Source: Cellvibrio sp. UBA7661
GTDB taxonomy: Bacteria; Pseudomonadota; Gammaproteobacteria; Pseudomonadales; Cellvibrionaceae
Reading direction: 5' to 3'
NCBI GenBank assembly: GCA_002483365.1
Contig: DLHT01000006.1
Location: 181,446 to 245,445, forward strand
DNA length: 64,000 nt
Below are positions 25,491 through 34,319 of this stretch, piece after piece. Every line of letters starts with the position of its first letter. Within the stretch, counting starts at the first letter, position 1. The notes beneath the pieces are model-generated. The model searched no databases, was not told the origin of the DNA, and worked only from the letters and a program-made list of their open reading frames with translations. The translations under genes were made by a program, and so were the position numbers.

Positions 25491-26621
25491 ATGACAATAA
25501 CGACACAATTATTTTTACTATTGGCGCTGATAAGCTTAAGCGCCTGCAGCGATAAACTTCACCACTCCCAATCTGTAGCGCCTGCCTACGATGCTATTGT
25601 CGGCGGCGATTCACCGTCTGCGTTTCCCACGATCCAGGCTGCGCTGGATGCGGCACCAAAAGATGAAACCATCCGCTACCACATTTTAATCAAGCCTGGC
25701 CGCTACAACGAAAAGCTGACCATTACTCGTGCAAATGTGGACATAAAAGGCGAAGGCGAAACGGCTACCGTTATTTATTACGATGCTCACGCGGCCAACT
25801 CGCGCCATTATCGTGAAGATGGCTGGGGCACACCCGGCTCAGCAACTCTGGCGATCAACTCGACCGATGTACATCTCGCCGATCTGACCATCGAAAATAC
25901 ATTTGATTATTTAACCAACGATGCAAAACAAGCGAACAACGACCCAAGCGCAATCGCAGACAGCCAAGCCGTTGCATTATTGCTGGATACGCGCAGTGAT
26001 CGCGTGAGCGCAAGTAGAGTCACACTGAATGGCTATCAGGACACATTATTCGTACATGGGTATCGCGCGTATTTTTATCAGAGCACGATTAGCGGCAATG
26101 TCGATTTTATTTTTGGTCAAGGCACAGTGATATTTGATCAATCCACCATTATCAGCCGCCCGCGCAACAGCACATTTGCCGAGGGCGAAATTCACAGCTT
26201 TATTACCGCACCGTCCACCCATATTTCACGCGAATATGGTTTAACGTTTATCGATTGCAAATTGATGCGCGAACAAGGTGTGCCCGATCACAGCATTACC
26301 TTGGGCCGCCCCTGGCACCCGACCACCAACTTCCCCGACGGCCGCTACGCCGATCCGGATGCGATAGGTAAAGCAGTTTTTATCCGCACCCACATGGATA
26401 GCCACATCAATCCACAAGGCTGGTCAAGCATGCCAGGCACCGCGCGCGATGGCACCAAGAGCCGGATTTTTACGCCGGAAGAATCGCGCTTCTTTGAATA
26501 TCGCAGCAGCGGCCCCGGTGCAGCGATTAATTCACAACGACCACAATTAACCGACGAACAAGCGGCAGATTATTCGCTGGAAAAAATATTTGTTGATTGG
26601 CAACCACAGCACAACCATTAA
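25491..26621 (+). CDS. Pectin methylesterase (CE8) lipoprotein
   Basis: A 376-residue CE8 enzyme that removes methyl esters from homogalacturonan. A lipoprotein signal ends LSA-C19, so it is membrane-anchored. The beta-helix family motifs are present with normal spacing: GYQDTLFV with Asp184, GNVDFIFG with Asp205 (catalytic pair 21 residues apart as in Erwinia PME), and LGRPW with Arg273. The length is near normal for bacterial PMEs. Its neighbour is an esterase lipoprotein, which together suggests deacylation of pectin; no pectate lyase or polygalacturonase is in the window. Confidence 0.95.
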   Translation: MTITTQLFLLLALISLSACSDKLHHSQSVAPAYDAIVGGDSPSAFPTIQAALDAAPKDETIRYHILIKPGRYNEKLTITRANVDIKGEGETATVIYYDAHAANSRHYREDGWGTPGSATLAINSTDVHLADLTIENTFDYLTNDAKQANNDPSAIADSQAVALLLDTRSDRVSASRVTLNGYQDTLFVHGYRAYFYQSTISGNVDFIFGQGTVIFDQSTIISRPRNSTFAEGEIHSFITAPSTHISREYGLTFIDCKLMREQGVPDHSITLGRPWHPTTNFPDGRYADPDAIGKAVFIRTHMDSHINPQGWSSMPGTARDGTKSRIFTPEESRFFEYRSSGPGAAINSQRPQLTDEQAADYSLEKIFVDWQPQHNH

Positions 26622-26692
26622 TGGCGAGCCTACACAACGGATATTTTTCCACTCAATGTTTTGAACAATAACCTGCTGTAACAGGAATGCTT

Positions 26693-27694
26693 ATGAAACC
26701 GATTGATTTAATAGGTTCAGCACTTATGTTAATTGGGCTCGCTGCCTGCTCATCACCAATAGCAACTGCGCCCGCACCTTACGAAAATACTTACACGGTA
26801 GAAAATCGCTTTGCGGGTGATGTAAAAAATTTTCCTGAAATTCAAATTGCCAGCACAATTGTGCCCAGTGATGTAGTTGAGAGAAAAAATATCACTTATG
26901 TGCGCTACGGCAATCGTGAATTGCAATTGGATTTATATCTGCCCCAAAAATTGACGATCAATGCACAGAGCAATTTGTCACCCGGGGTCATTCTTGTGCA
27001 CTGCGGTGGCTGGCGCTCCGGTTATCGCACGCATCTCACGCCCATGGCAATTGAACTGGCCAAAGCCGGTTATGTTGCCGCCACCATTACCTATCGCCTC
27101 GCGCCTGAAGCGCAATATCCCGCTGCAATTTACGATGTAAAAGCGGCAATTCGCTGGATGCGCACCCACGCCGCCGAATACGCTATCGACCCAACCAAAA
27201 TTGCGGTCGGGGGCTCATCGGCCGGAGGGCAAATTGCCAGCCTGACAGGAATGACCAATGGACTACAACGCTTTGATCCGCAGGCAAAAGAGAGCCCCAT
27301 TTCAAGCGATGCACAGCTGATTTTAAATATTGATGGGCTGTCTGATTTTACCTCTGTAGAAGCGCGTAAACACGAAGATGTACCCGGTGTAGGCCGCTCA
27401 TCTGCCGGGGCATGGTTCGGTGGCAGTTACGCCGAGAAACGCGACCTCTGGCATGATGCATCGCCCACATATTATGTAGGCGAAACCAGTCCGCCCATAC
27501 TTTATCTCAACAGCGCGCAGGAGCGCTTTCATGTAGGACGCGATGAAATGGTCAAGAAAATGGATATTTACAATATCCCCACCACAGTAGTGACTTTGCC
27601 CAACACACCGCACACCTTCTGGCTGTACGATCCTTACATCAAACCGGCAGCGGCAGTGGTTGTGACGTTTTTGGACGAGCACTTCAAACGCTGA
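26693..27694 (+). CDS. Alpha/beta-hydrolase lipoprotein, probable carbohydrate esterase
   Basis: The start is ATG 26693, which has AGGA at the right distance; the ATG at 26687 is too close to it. A lipoprotein signal ends LAA-C19. The fold is an alpha/beta hydrolase of the BD-FAE/acetylesterase type: oxyanion-region HCGGW near 103-107 and nucleophile Ser176 in GSSAG; a late His (TLPNTPHTFW) completes a triad. It follows the pectin methylesterase by 71 bp, so an acetyl- or feruloyl-esterase acting on pectin side groups is the likely role (inference). Confidence 0.88.
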   Translation: MKPIDLIGSALMLIGLAACSSPIATAPAPYENTYTVENRFAGDVKNFPEIQIASTIVPSDVVERKNITYVRYGNRELQLDLYLPQKLTINAQSNLSPGVILVHCGGWRSGYRTHLTPMAIELAKAGYVAATITYRLAPEAQYPAAIYDVKAAIRWMRTHAAEYAIDPTKIAVGGSSAGGQIASLTGMTNGLQRFDPQAKESPISSDAQLILNIDGLSDFTSVEARKHEDVPGVGRSSAGAWFGGSYAEKRDLWHDASPTYYVGETSPPILYLNSAQERFHVGRDEMVKKMDIYNIPTTVVTLPNTPHTFWLYDPYIKPAAAVVVTFLDEHFKR

Positions 27695-27892
27695 TCGACC
27701 CTATCGCATCAACCTTCAGGTTTTGGACAAGCCCTTGCTGAACCAGCCCATGCAGCAAGGGCATACGCTATTGTTGATGCTATTCTTTACCTGTGACTGG
27801 CGGATTTTCCCCTGCCAATCGTCATGATACAAACCTCCCCTGCTCTCATGATCAGAGGAATGTTTGACACTACAGATTCCAGAAGAATAATC

Positions 27893-28444
27893 ATGACAAA
27901 TAGAGAAAACTTGGAGAGCGTCTACCTGTCCATCAGGAACGGGTTGATGAGGGCTGTGTCGCGCCTGGTGCCGCCAAAAGAAATTGAAGACATAGTGCAA
28001 GAGACCTATGTGCGTATTTGCGCGGTCAATAAAACCGAGCAGATTATGCACCCGCGGTCATTTTTGTATCGCACTGCGCGAAATTTGGCGCTCGACCATC
28101 TAAAGCGGGCAGAGACAAAATCAAATGTCAGCCTGGACGATGACAATTTAGGATTGGATTTGATTGAAGACGATGTTGATCAAGTCTACAACCAGGTATC
28201 GGCCACACAGGAATTCGAGCACTTTTGCGAAGCGGTTCGCCACTTGCCACTGCAATGCAGAAAAGCATTCGTATTAAAAAAAGTGTATGGATACTCGCAA
28301 AAAGAAATTGCGGAGAATCTCAACATCAGTGAAAACACGGTTGAAAAGCATATCGCTATGGGCTTAGTCCGCTGCCGTCAATTTATGAATCGCACTTCTG
28401 CTAATGAGGATTCCGGCACCATCAAAAGCCGGGATGTAATGTGA
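27893..28444 (+). CDS. FecI-like ECF sigma factor
   Basis: A 183-residue sigma factor starting at ATG 27893 (an in-frame ATG 69 bp upstream lacks an SD). Region 2 (about 8-75) has EIEDIVQETYVRIC and RSFLYRTARNLALDHLKR; region 4 (about 110-165) has LPLQCRKAFVLKKVYG and the HTH QKEIAENLNISENTVEKHI. Its stop overlaps the start of the FecR-like gene (TGATG), and a STN-type receptor follows, forming a standard cell-surface signalling triad. In such systems the sigma factor drives the receptor gene when its ligand is bound. Confidence 0.93.
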   Translation: MTNRENLESVYLSIRNGLMRAVSRLVPPKEIEDIVQETYVRICAVNKTEQIMHPRSFLYRTARNLALDHLKRAETKSNVSLDDDNLGLDLIEDDVDQVYNQVSATQEFEHFCEAVRHLPLQCRKAFVLKKVYGYSQKEIAENLNISENTVEKHIAMGLVRCRQFMNRTSANEDSGTIKSRDVM

Positions 28445-29511
28445 TGACAAATATTTATCAGTTCCAGACGGATAACCAAATTTATGAAGAGGCCAGCCTG
28501 TGGGTGACACGCCTCGATCGCGGCTTATCGGACGAAGAAACCAATACGCTGCGCCGGTGGTTATCGCAAAATCCAAAACATAAACATTGTCTGTTAGAGA
28601 TGGCGACACTCTGGGATCGCATGGATAGTTTGTCAGTGCTATCAGAATTGTTTGACCCGCCCGTCGCACAAACACAAACAACCACCAAGACAAAATGGAG
28701 TTTAAAGCACACAACCTGGGGCATAGCTGCATCGACATTGTTTGCGATAGTCGCCTTTAATTTACTGGCTCCCGTAACTCCCGTGCAAGAAATAGCACAA
28801 CAACCGCCAGCGAAAGACACGACGACCAACACACTGTACGAAACCGGTGTTGGCGCTAACTCAACTATCAATTTGCCAGACGGAACCCAGCTATCGCTCA
28901 ACACCAATACGCAGGTTTCAGTCACTTACAGCGAACACGAGCGGCTCCTGGTATTAAATAAAGGGGAGTTATTAGTCGATGTTGCACATGACAAACAACG
29001 CCCTTTGCGTGTGCAAGTAGGCGACCGTGTCGTTGAAGCAGTCGGTACCGTCTTTAATGTCTACCTGAAAGACAAATTGGATTTTGATGTGATAGTGACG
29101 GAAGGCAAGGTTCATGTAAAACCGGTAACGCATAAAACCAATACCATCGCCGATACAATTAAAGAACCCGGTATTATTCAGGAATTAGCGCAAGGCGAAA
29201 AATTAAGTGCGCGCGCCAGCAAACCGGTTGCAGTGGAAAGTATTGGCGCGGCGATTATTAATGATCGCTTGTCGTGGCGCGATGGCAATCTGGTATTTCG
29301 CGGAGAAACATTACAGGACGCGCTTAATGAGGTAAGCCGATATACACCGGATCGTTTTCAAATCATCGATCAACGCATTAGTAGCATGCGTATCGCCGGA
29401 CTTTATAAAGCGGGCGATGTCGATGGATTACTATCGGCACTCAAAGAAAATTTCAACATTACCAGTGTTCGCACGCCCGAGGGAGTGATCGAGCTTTCAC
29501 TGCAAAAATAA
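28444..29511 (+). CDS. FecR-family anti-sigma factor
   Basis: A 355-residue sigma regulator. The start is ATG 28444, which overlaps the sigma-factor stop; GTG 28441 is the only alternative. The N-terminal DUF4880-type domain (EASLWVTRLDRGLSDEE) binds the sigma factor in the cytoplasm. A single membrane helix lies near 83-103 (GIAASTLFAIVAFNLLAPV). The periplasmic FecR domain (about 130-235, NLPDGTQLSLNTNTQVSV) and a C-terminal domain that contacts the receptor STN domain follow. The downstream neighbour is that receptor. All expected parts are present. Confidence 0.93.
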   Translation: MTNIYQFQTDNQIYEEASLWVTRLDRGLSDEETNTLRRWLSQNPKHKHCLLEMATLWDRMDSLSVLSELFDPPVAQTQTTTKTKWSLKHTTWGIAASTLFAIVAFNLLAPVTPVQEIAQQPPAKDTTTNTLYETGVGANSTINLPDGTQLSLNTNTQVSVTYSEHERLLVLNKGELLVDVAHDKQRPLRVQVGDRVVEAVGTVFNVYLKDKLDFDVIVTEGKVHVKPVTHKTNTIADTIKEPGIIQELAQGEKLSARASKPVAVESIGAAIINDRLSWRDGNLVFRGETLQDALNEVSRYTPDRFQIIDQRISSMRIAGLYKAGDVDGLLSALKENFNITSVRTPEGVIELSLQK

Positions 29512-29649
29512 TCATGCTTATCATAGACAGCCAAGCTCAAACCATAAAAGTGATTTTATTTATCTAATTTTTTTTGCATGCAATAGAGGAAAAAACACGC
29601 TAGATCGTCTTTGGTATAGCGGTGAATAACCGCCTCGGAGAAAGTTGAA

Positions 29650-32600
29650 TTGAATAAAAATAATATTGCGCTAGCTGCCCTACTCATGACCTGTGCTTAC
29701 AAGGTACATGCGGATAACACGAACCTTGCGCAATTAATTTCATTCAGCATTCCTGAAAATAAAGCTGACCTTGCCCTTACAGAATTTGCGCGGCAATCCA
29801 ACCTCACCATTATTGTTCCTTACGATAAGGTGATGTCGGTGAGAACACGTGAATTGGTAGGGACTTATTCGGTAGTTGACGGAGCAATAACCTTGCTTGA
29901 AGGTTCCGGCCTCTACCTTGCTGTGAATAACAGCGGCCAGCTTTCTATTCGTACTAATAACGATTTAGAAGGGGAGCATTCCATGCTGCAAAAAAACACA
30001 TTATCAACCGCTGTTGTACTCGCCATATCATCACTTGCAGCAGCGCAATCTATTGCGCAGGATTCACAAGCGCAAGAAGTAGAAGAATTAATTGTTACCG
30101 GATTTCGTGGCTCGCTGTTAAAAAGCCTTGATGCAAAACGCAACGCTGTCAACGCCCAGGAATCTATCATGGCGGAAGACATCGGCAAATTTCCGGATCT
30201 GAATATCGCCGAATCTATCCAGCGCATTCCCGGTGTTGCCATCTCACGTGAAGGCGGCGAAGGGCGCAACATTACGCTGCGCGGATTTAGCCCATCCTTT
30301 ACTCGCACCACATTGAACGGCATGGAAGTGCCTGCAGGCAGCGACGGACTGGATTCTGGCGGCGTAACCATTAATGCAAGCCGCGCGTTTGACTTCCATG
30401 TATTTGCCTCGGAATTATTTAACCGCGTTGATATTCAAAAATCGACAACTGCATCGATGGAAGAAGGCGGCATTGCAGGCACCGTCGATCTGTACTCAGC
30501 AAAGCCTTTTGATTTTGACGGCTTTAAATTAGCAACATCCATTCAAAACAGCTTCAATGATCTGAGCGAAAAAAATGACCCTCGCCTCGCATTTATGGTG
30601 AGCGATACTTTCGCCGATGATAAATTCGGCGCGCTGCTTTCTGTTGCCTATTCTGAACGCACCGTACGTCAGGAAGGTTTTGGTACCGTACGTTGGACAA
30701 CACCTGTTGCAACAAACAATATTTATCCAGCCAGCGCTAACCCAATCATCAATGGCAATATCGCTGAAGATGATTGCCAACTCAATGGCAGTGCCGTTGC
30801 GGCAACCAACTGTTTATGGGCACCGCGTTTACCGCGCGCTGATTATTTCGGTAACGATCAGGAACGCTTGGGTGTCACTACATCGCTTCAGTATCGCCCA
30901 TCAGACACCGCCACTGTAACGCTCGATATTTTGCATTCTGAACTTGCCAATAATCGCGTAAATTACAATTCCATGGAGTGGTTCCTGACACACAATGAAA
31001 TTACACCACTGGAAATCACTGTGCATCCGGATGGCAAACGCATTATGGCGGGAACCTACGATGATGTTGAATCCTGGATTGAAAGCCGCGACCAAACCTC
31101 AGAGTCTATTTTTGATCAATACGTGTTATCAGGCGAATTTGAACTTAGCGATTCACTTAAATTAAACACCATGATCGGCAAAGCAACAAACGAAGCTGAT
31201 CGCGAAGAAGTTCGTTTCTATTACATTTCCGACTCGCACCAATATTCGTTTGATTTCACCGATAACATGGACATTCCCGCAGTCGCTTTGGGTGAAGGTT
31301 ATGATTATTATGACCCGGAAAACTATAGCGTCACTACTGCCAACAACCGCTCCAACTTTGTTAAAAAAGATAATCTGACCTCGAAGGTTGATTTAACTTT
31401 CACACAAGAGCGCTACTCAATTGAAACCGGCATTGCCTACAATGACCGCAAAGTAGAATCGCGTGAAGGTAATGGCAATTATCCCGCCGCATTTTCTGCT
31501 GTGGGTTATACCAAAATGTTGCCAGTGTCTGATTTTGGTAAAGGACTGGATGGCAATTTGGTTCCATTTTTGGTCGCTGACTTTGATGCAATCTATCGCG
31601 ATAACCGCATTTCAAAAGACTATACCGACAACCTGTCATCCGCATGGATAGTAGGTGAAGAAACACTGGCCGCATACGTTGAATTGAACAGTGATTTTGA
31701 TGTGGGCGACATGCTGTTGAAAACCAACTTCGGGGTTCGCGCTGTTAATACTGACGTAACCTCCCAAGCCTGGATTAATGGCAGCGCTGTTGAAGTGGAT
31801 CGCAGCTATAAAAACTTTTTGCCATCGATGAATTTCTCATTAGATGTTACCGAAGATGTTGTCGCTCGTCTTTCTTACGGCAAAACCATGACGCGCCCGG
31901 ACTTGGGCTCATTAAATATTGCCGCACCCAGTTTTGGCTACACGACACGCACGGTAAGTAATCTTGGTAACCCTGGTTTAAATCCATTCGAATCAAATGA
32001 TATCGACTTGAGCACCGAATGGTATTTTGCAGAGGAAAGTTTGCTTGCATTCAACTATTTCTTTAAAAATGTAACGACTTCATTGAAGACCGACATCGTC
32101 GAAAAACTGATTGATCCTGAATATCACGACGCAATTTTGTCTGATCCACAATACGATGAAGCTTACAATGCTGATCCGCGCACAGTGTTGTACACCCACT
32201 ACATTCCGGTAAATGACAGCTCAGGTTATGACGTAAAAGGATACGAGCTTATTTATCAGCAAACCTTTGGTTTCTTACCGGGCTTTTTATCCAATCTTGG
32301 CGTGGTCACAAACTACACCCACGTAAATGCAGGAGACATGCTGGGCGTTTCGGAAAACTCCTACAACATGACCGTATTCTATGAAGTAGACAATTACGGG
32401 ATGCGCGTATCAGCCAATAATCGCGATGATTATCTGCTGAGCAAACCGAGCGATAACGGCCACGCTTCAGAAATGAAATACGGCCCGACCCACATCGATT
32501 TTTCATCGTTCTATCACTTCAATGATAACCTGACGTTAACACTTGAAATGATCAACCTGACCGATGAAAAAGAGCGTATCTATGGCACCGGTGACGGCAC

Positions 32601-32670
32601 TATGGATATGACCAGAGAGATCAACCACACCGGTAGACAATTTCTGGTAGGAGTTCGTTATTCCCTTTAA
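29650..32670 (+). CDS. STN-containing TonB-dependent transducer
   Basis: A 1006-residue receptor starting at TTG 29650 (SD GGAG 10 bp upstream). Residues 1-21 are a signal peptide and about 28-102 a STN domain, which passes the ligand signal to FecR. Unusually, residues 112-138 look like a second signal peptide, followed by the TonB box region EVEELIVTGFRGSL, a plug (LNIAESIQRIPGVAISREGG) and the barrel, which ends VRYSL. The plug type is that of Caulobacter/Xanthomonas carbohydrate receptors. ATG 29983, at the start of the second signal, has a strong SD (AGGGGAG). Position after pectinesterase genes suggests a pectic oligomer ligand (inference). Confidence 0.92.
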   Translation: MNKNNIALAALLMTCAYKVHADNTNLAQLISFSIPENKADLALTEFARQSNLTIIVPYDKVMSVRTRELVGTYSVVDGAITLLEGSGLYLAVNNSGQLSIRTNNDLEGEHSMLQKNTLSTAVVLAISSLAAAQSIAQDSQAQEVEELIVTGFRGSLLKSLDAKRNAVNAQESIMAEDIGKFPDLNIAESIQRIPGVAISREGGEGRNITLRGFSPSFTRTTLNGMEVPAGSDGLDSGGVTINASRAFDFHVFASELFNRVDIQKSTTASMEEGGIAGTVDLYSAKPFDFDGFKLATSIQNSFNDLSEKNDPRLAFMVSDTFADDKFGALLSVAYSERTVRQEGFGTVRWTTPVATNNIYPASANPIINGNIAEDDCQLNGSAVAATNCLWAPRLPRADYFGNDQERLGVTTSLQYRPSDTATVTLDILHSELANNRVNYNSMEWFLTHNEITPLEITVHPDGKRIMAGTYDDVESWIESRDQTSESIFDQYVLSGEFELSDSLKLNTMIGKATNEADREEVRFYYISDSHQYSFDFTDNMDIPAVALGEGYDYYDPENYSVTTANNRSNFVKKDNLTSKVDLTFTQERYSIETGIAYNDRKVESREGNGNYPAAFSAVGYTKMLPVSDFGKGLDGNLVPFLVADFDAIYRDNRISKDYTDNLSSAWIVGEETLAAYVELNSDFDVGDMLLKTNFGVRAVNTDVTSQAWINGSAVEVDRSYKNFLPSMNFSLDVTEDVVARLSYGKTMTRPDLGSLNIAAPSFGYTTRTVSNLGNPGLNPFESNDIDLSTEWYFAEESLLAFNYFFKNVTTSLKTDIVEKLIDPEYHDAILSDPQYDEAYNADPRTVLYTHYIPVNDSSGYDVKGYELIYQQTFGFLPGFLSNLGVVTNYTHVNAGDMLGVSENSYNMTVFYEVDNYGMRVSANNRDDYLLSKPSDNGHASEMKYGPTHIDFSSFYHFNDNLTLTLEMINLTDEKERIYGTGDGTMDMTREINHTGRQFLVGVRYSL

Positions 32671-32760
32671 CGAGGGAAGCAACGGATTGCTGCAATACCA
32701 CTATCGTTGATAGTGGGTAGTTATTTCCCATGTAACGCACTTAAGGCACATTTATCGCCG

Positions 32761-32786
32761 GGGAGGTCGCAAGACCTCCCTTTTTT
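32761..32786 (+). terminator. Rho-independent terminator of the sigma/FecR/receptor unit
   Basis: A perfect 8-bp stem GGGAGGTC / GACCTCCC with a GCAA tetraloop is followed by six T, 90 bp after the receptor stop. Confidence 0.9.
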
Positions 32787-32948
32787 ATTTACACTGTATT
32801 CACTCGGGCAAGTCCGAAAAATATAAAAACACAGTGGAATGATACAAAATAGCCACAACAATAAATCAGGTTTCAAAACCATAAGCTCTACAATAAAGTG
32901 AACCAATGCTCCCATTTTTCCGGGCAATTCCTTGATGAGGGTAACCAC

Positions 32949-33524
32949 ATGGTGACCTGCATCTTTTACAACCTCAGATTTTATTTGGCCGTACTTGGTC
33001 AGGCCGCACTGTTGCTTTATACAACTACAATATACGCATCGACAGCACCAGCACCAGCACCAGCACCAGCACCGATTGTTCAGTTAGCATATGGACTGGA
33101 AGTAACATTGCCCGGTTCACTCGCGCTCCAAGTGATTGCGCCGCATGAGCAATTTAAACACCCGATAATTGCTGGCAATATTAATGGCGAAGCAAGTTAT
33201 TTTATCGCCGCTACCCGCATTAATGATTGGGAAAAAAATGCATTATTATGGAATCGATTGGAGAATCAGATCCGCAGGAAGAGTGATCGTAACGAATTCA
33301 CAATTCGCCAAAGAGGTAGTTTCAGTACAACGCAGAATATCGCTGTATTTTTTCGCATGTACGAATACAACACAAACAACCAACAACATCGTCAAGTCTA
33401 TTTCCTACTTAACAACCAACGCGCTGGGTATTGGCTCACATTAACAATGCTGGAAGGTGCCGATGCGAGCCTTATCATTCCCATCGCCACGGCATTGGTT
33501 CGCCGCGCTCACATGCTCAATTAA
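32949..33524 (+). CDS. Exported protein with Ala-Pro repeat, unknown function
   Basis: The start is ATG 32949 with SD GAGGG; a GTG at 32898 is in frame but lacks an SD. A hydrophobic segment (about 12-32) is a signal peptide or anchor, followed at once by five Ala-Pro pairs encoded by a hexanucleotide repeat. The remaining about 145 residues form a mixed alpha/beta domain without recognised motifs (AYGLEVTLPGSL at the start). It converges on algR, overlapping its stop by 4 bp, in the place where hemC sits in Pseudomonas. Confidence 0.65.
   Translation: MVTCIFYNLRFYLAVLGQAALLLYTTTIYASTAPAPAPAPAPIVQLAYGLEVTLPGSLALQVIAPHEQFKHPIIAGNINGEASYFIAATRINDWEKNALLWNRLENQIRRKSDRNEFTIRQRGSFSTTQNIAVFFRMYEYNTNNQQHRQVYFLLNNQRAGYWLTLTMLEGADASLIIPIATALVRRAHMLN
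33043..33072 (+). repeat. CAGCAC hexanucleotide repeat inside coding region
   Basis: Five perfect CAGCAC units encode an Ala-Pro repeat just after the signal peptide. Slippage would change linker length by two residues per unit without breaking the frame. Confidence 0.9.
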
Positions 33525-34261
33525 ATTAATTTGAGCAATTCTTTTACATCACTCACATGACGGCGGCTGATAACAGGACGCAATTCGGTATCGGCGAGGC
33601 GCACATGATATTGCCCCTGCGCATTGCGCTCCAACGCTTCAATATGTTTGATCGACACCAATGAATTGCGATGGATACGCACAAAGCGCCCACTGAATTC
33701 CTCTTCCAATTCCTTTAAGGTTTCATCCAGCAAATGTTCGCCGTTGCGATGATAGACAGTGACATATTTGTGATCCGCAAGAAAATAGCGAACATCCTCC
33801 AGCGGAATGAGCTCTACACCGCGGCGCGTTTTGGCGGTGATATGGGTGCGCTGCGCCTCTGTTGCAGTGGCAGGATTTTTTTGTGCAGCGACACGCTGGA
33901 TTTTATTGAGCTTTTTGGCCTTCTCTAATACCTGCAATAACTGTTCAGCTTTGACTGGTTTGAGCAAATACCCGACAGCATTGGTGCCAAAAGCATCGAG
34001 TGCGTATTGATCAAATGCGGTACAAAAAATAACGGCAGGCGCATCCTCCAATTCGGCAATATCCTGCGCAAGGCTCAAACCATCGCGCCCGGGCATACGG
34101 ATATCCAGCAAGACAATATCCGGGTCATGCGCGGTAATAGCAACCAGCGCATCTTCTGCATTATCCGCCTCGGACACCACACAAAACCCTTCAATTTTTT
34201 CCACCATGCGCAGCAACCGCTGCCGCGCAAGGGGCTCATCATCAACAATTAAAATATCCAT
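33521..34261 (-). CDS. algR: LytTR-type response regulator AlgR
   Basis: A 246-residue regulator. The receiver domain (1-120) has the acidic pocket VDDEP and phospho-acceptor Asp53 (LLDIRMPGRDG), and Lys in LLKPVKAEQ. The LytTR DNA-binding domain (about 140-246) has IPLEDVRYFLADHKYVTV and FVRIHRNSLVS. The gene lies 58 bp downstream of algZ, with argH divergent beyond it, the order found in Pseudomonas, where AlgR controls alginate, type IV pili and virulence. In Pseudomonas hemC follows; here an unrelated gene converges instead. The regulon in this organism is unknown. Confidence 0.93.
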   Translation of the reverse strand: MDILIVDDEPLARQRLLRMVEKIEGFCVVSEADNAEDALVAITAHDPDIVLLDIRMPGRDGLSLAQDIAELEDAPAVIFCTAFDQYALDAFGTNAVGYLLKPVKAEQLLQVLEKAKKLNKIQRVAAQKNPATATEAQRTHITAKTRRGVELIPLEDVRYFLADHKYVTVYHRNGEHLLDETLKELEEEFSGRFVRIHRNSLVSIKHIEALERNAQGQYHVRLADTELRPVISRRHVSDVKELLKLI

Positions 34262-34319
34262 TGTTATGTCTCTGGTTGTTATTGTTTTCAGTTTTAATCG
34301 ATATGAAAAAAAGCAAACA

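Noticed and set aside
32721..32948. Possible minus-strand gene of 75 codons
   Set aside because: It covers the receptor terminator and the leader of the next gene, has no SD, and shows no protein-like pattern.
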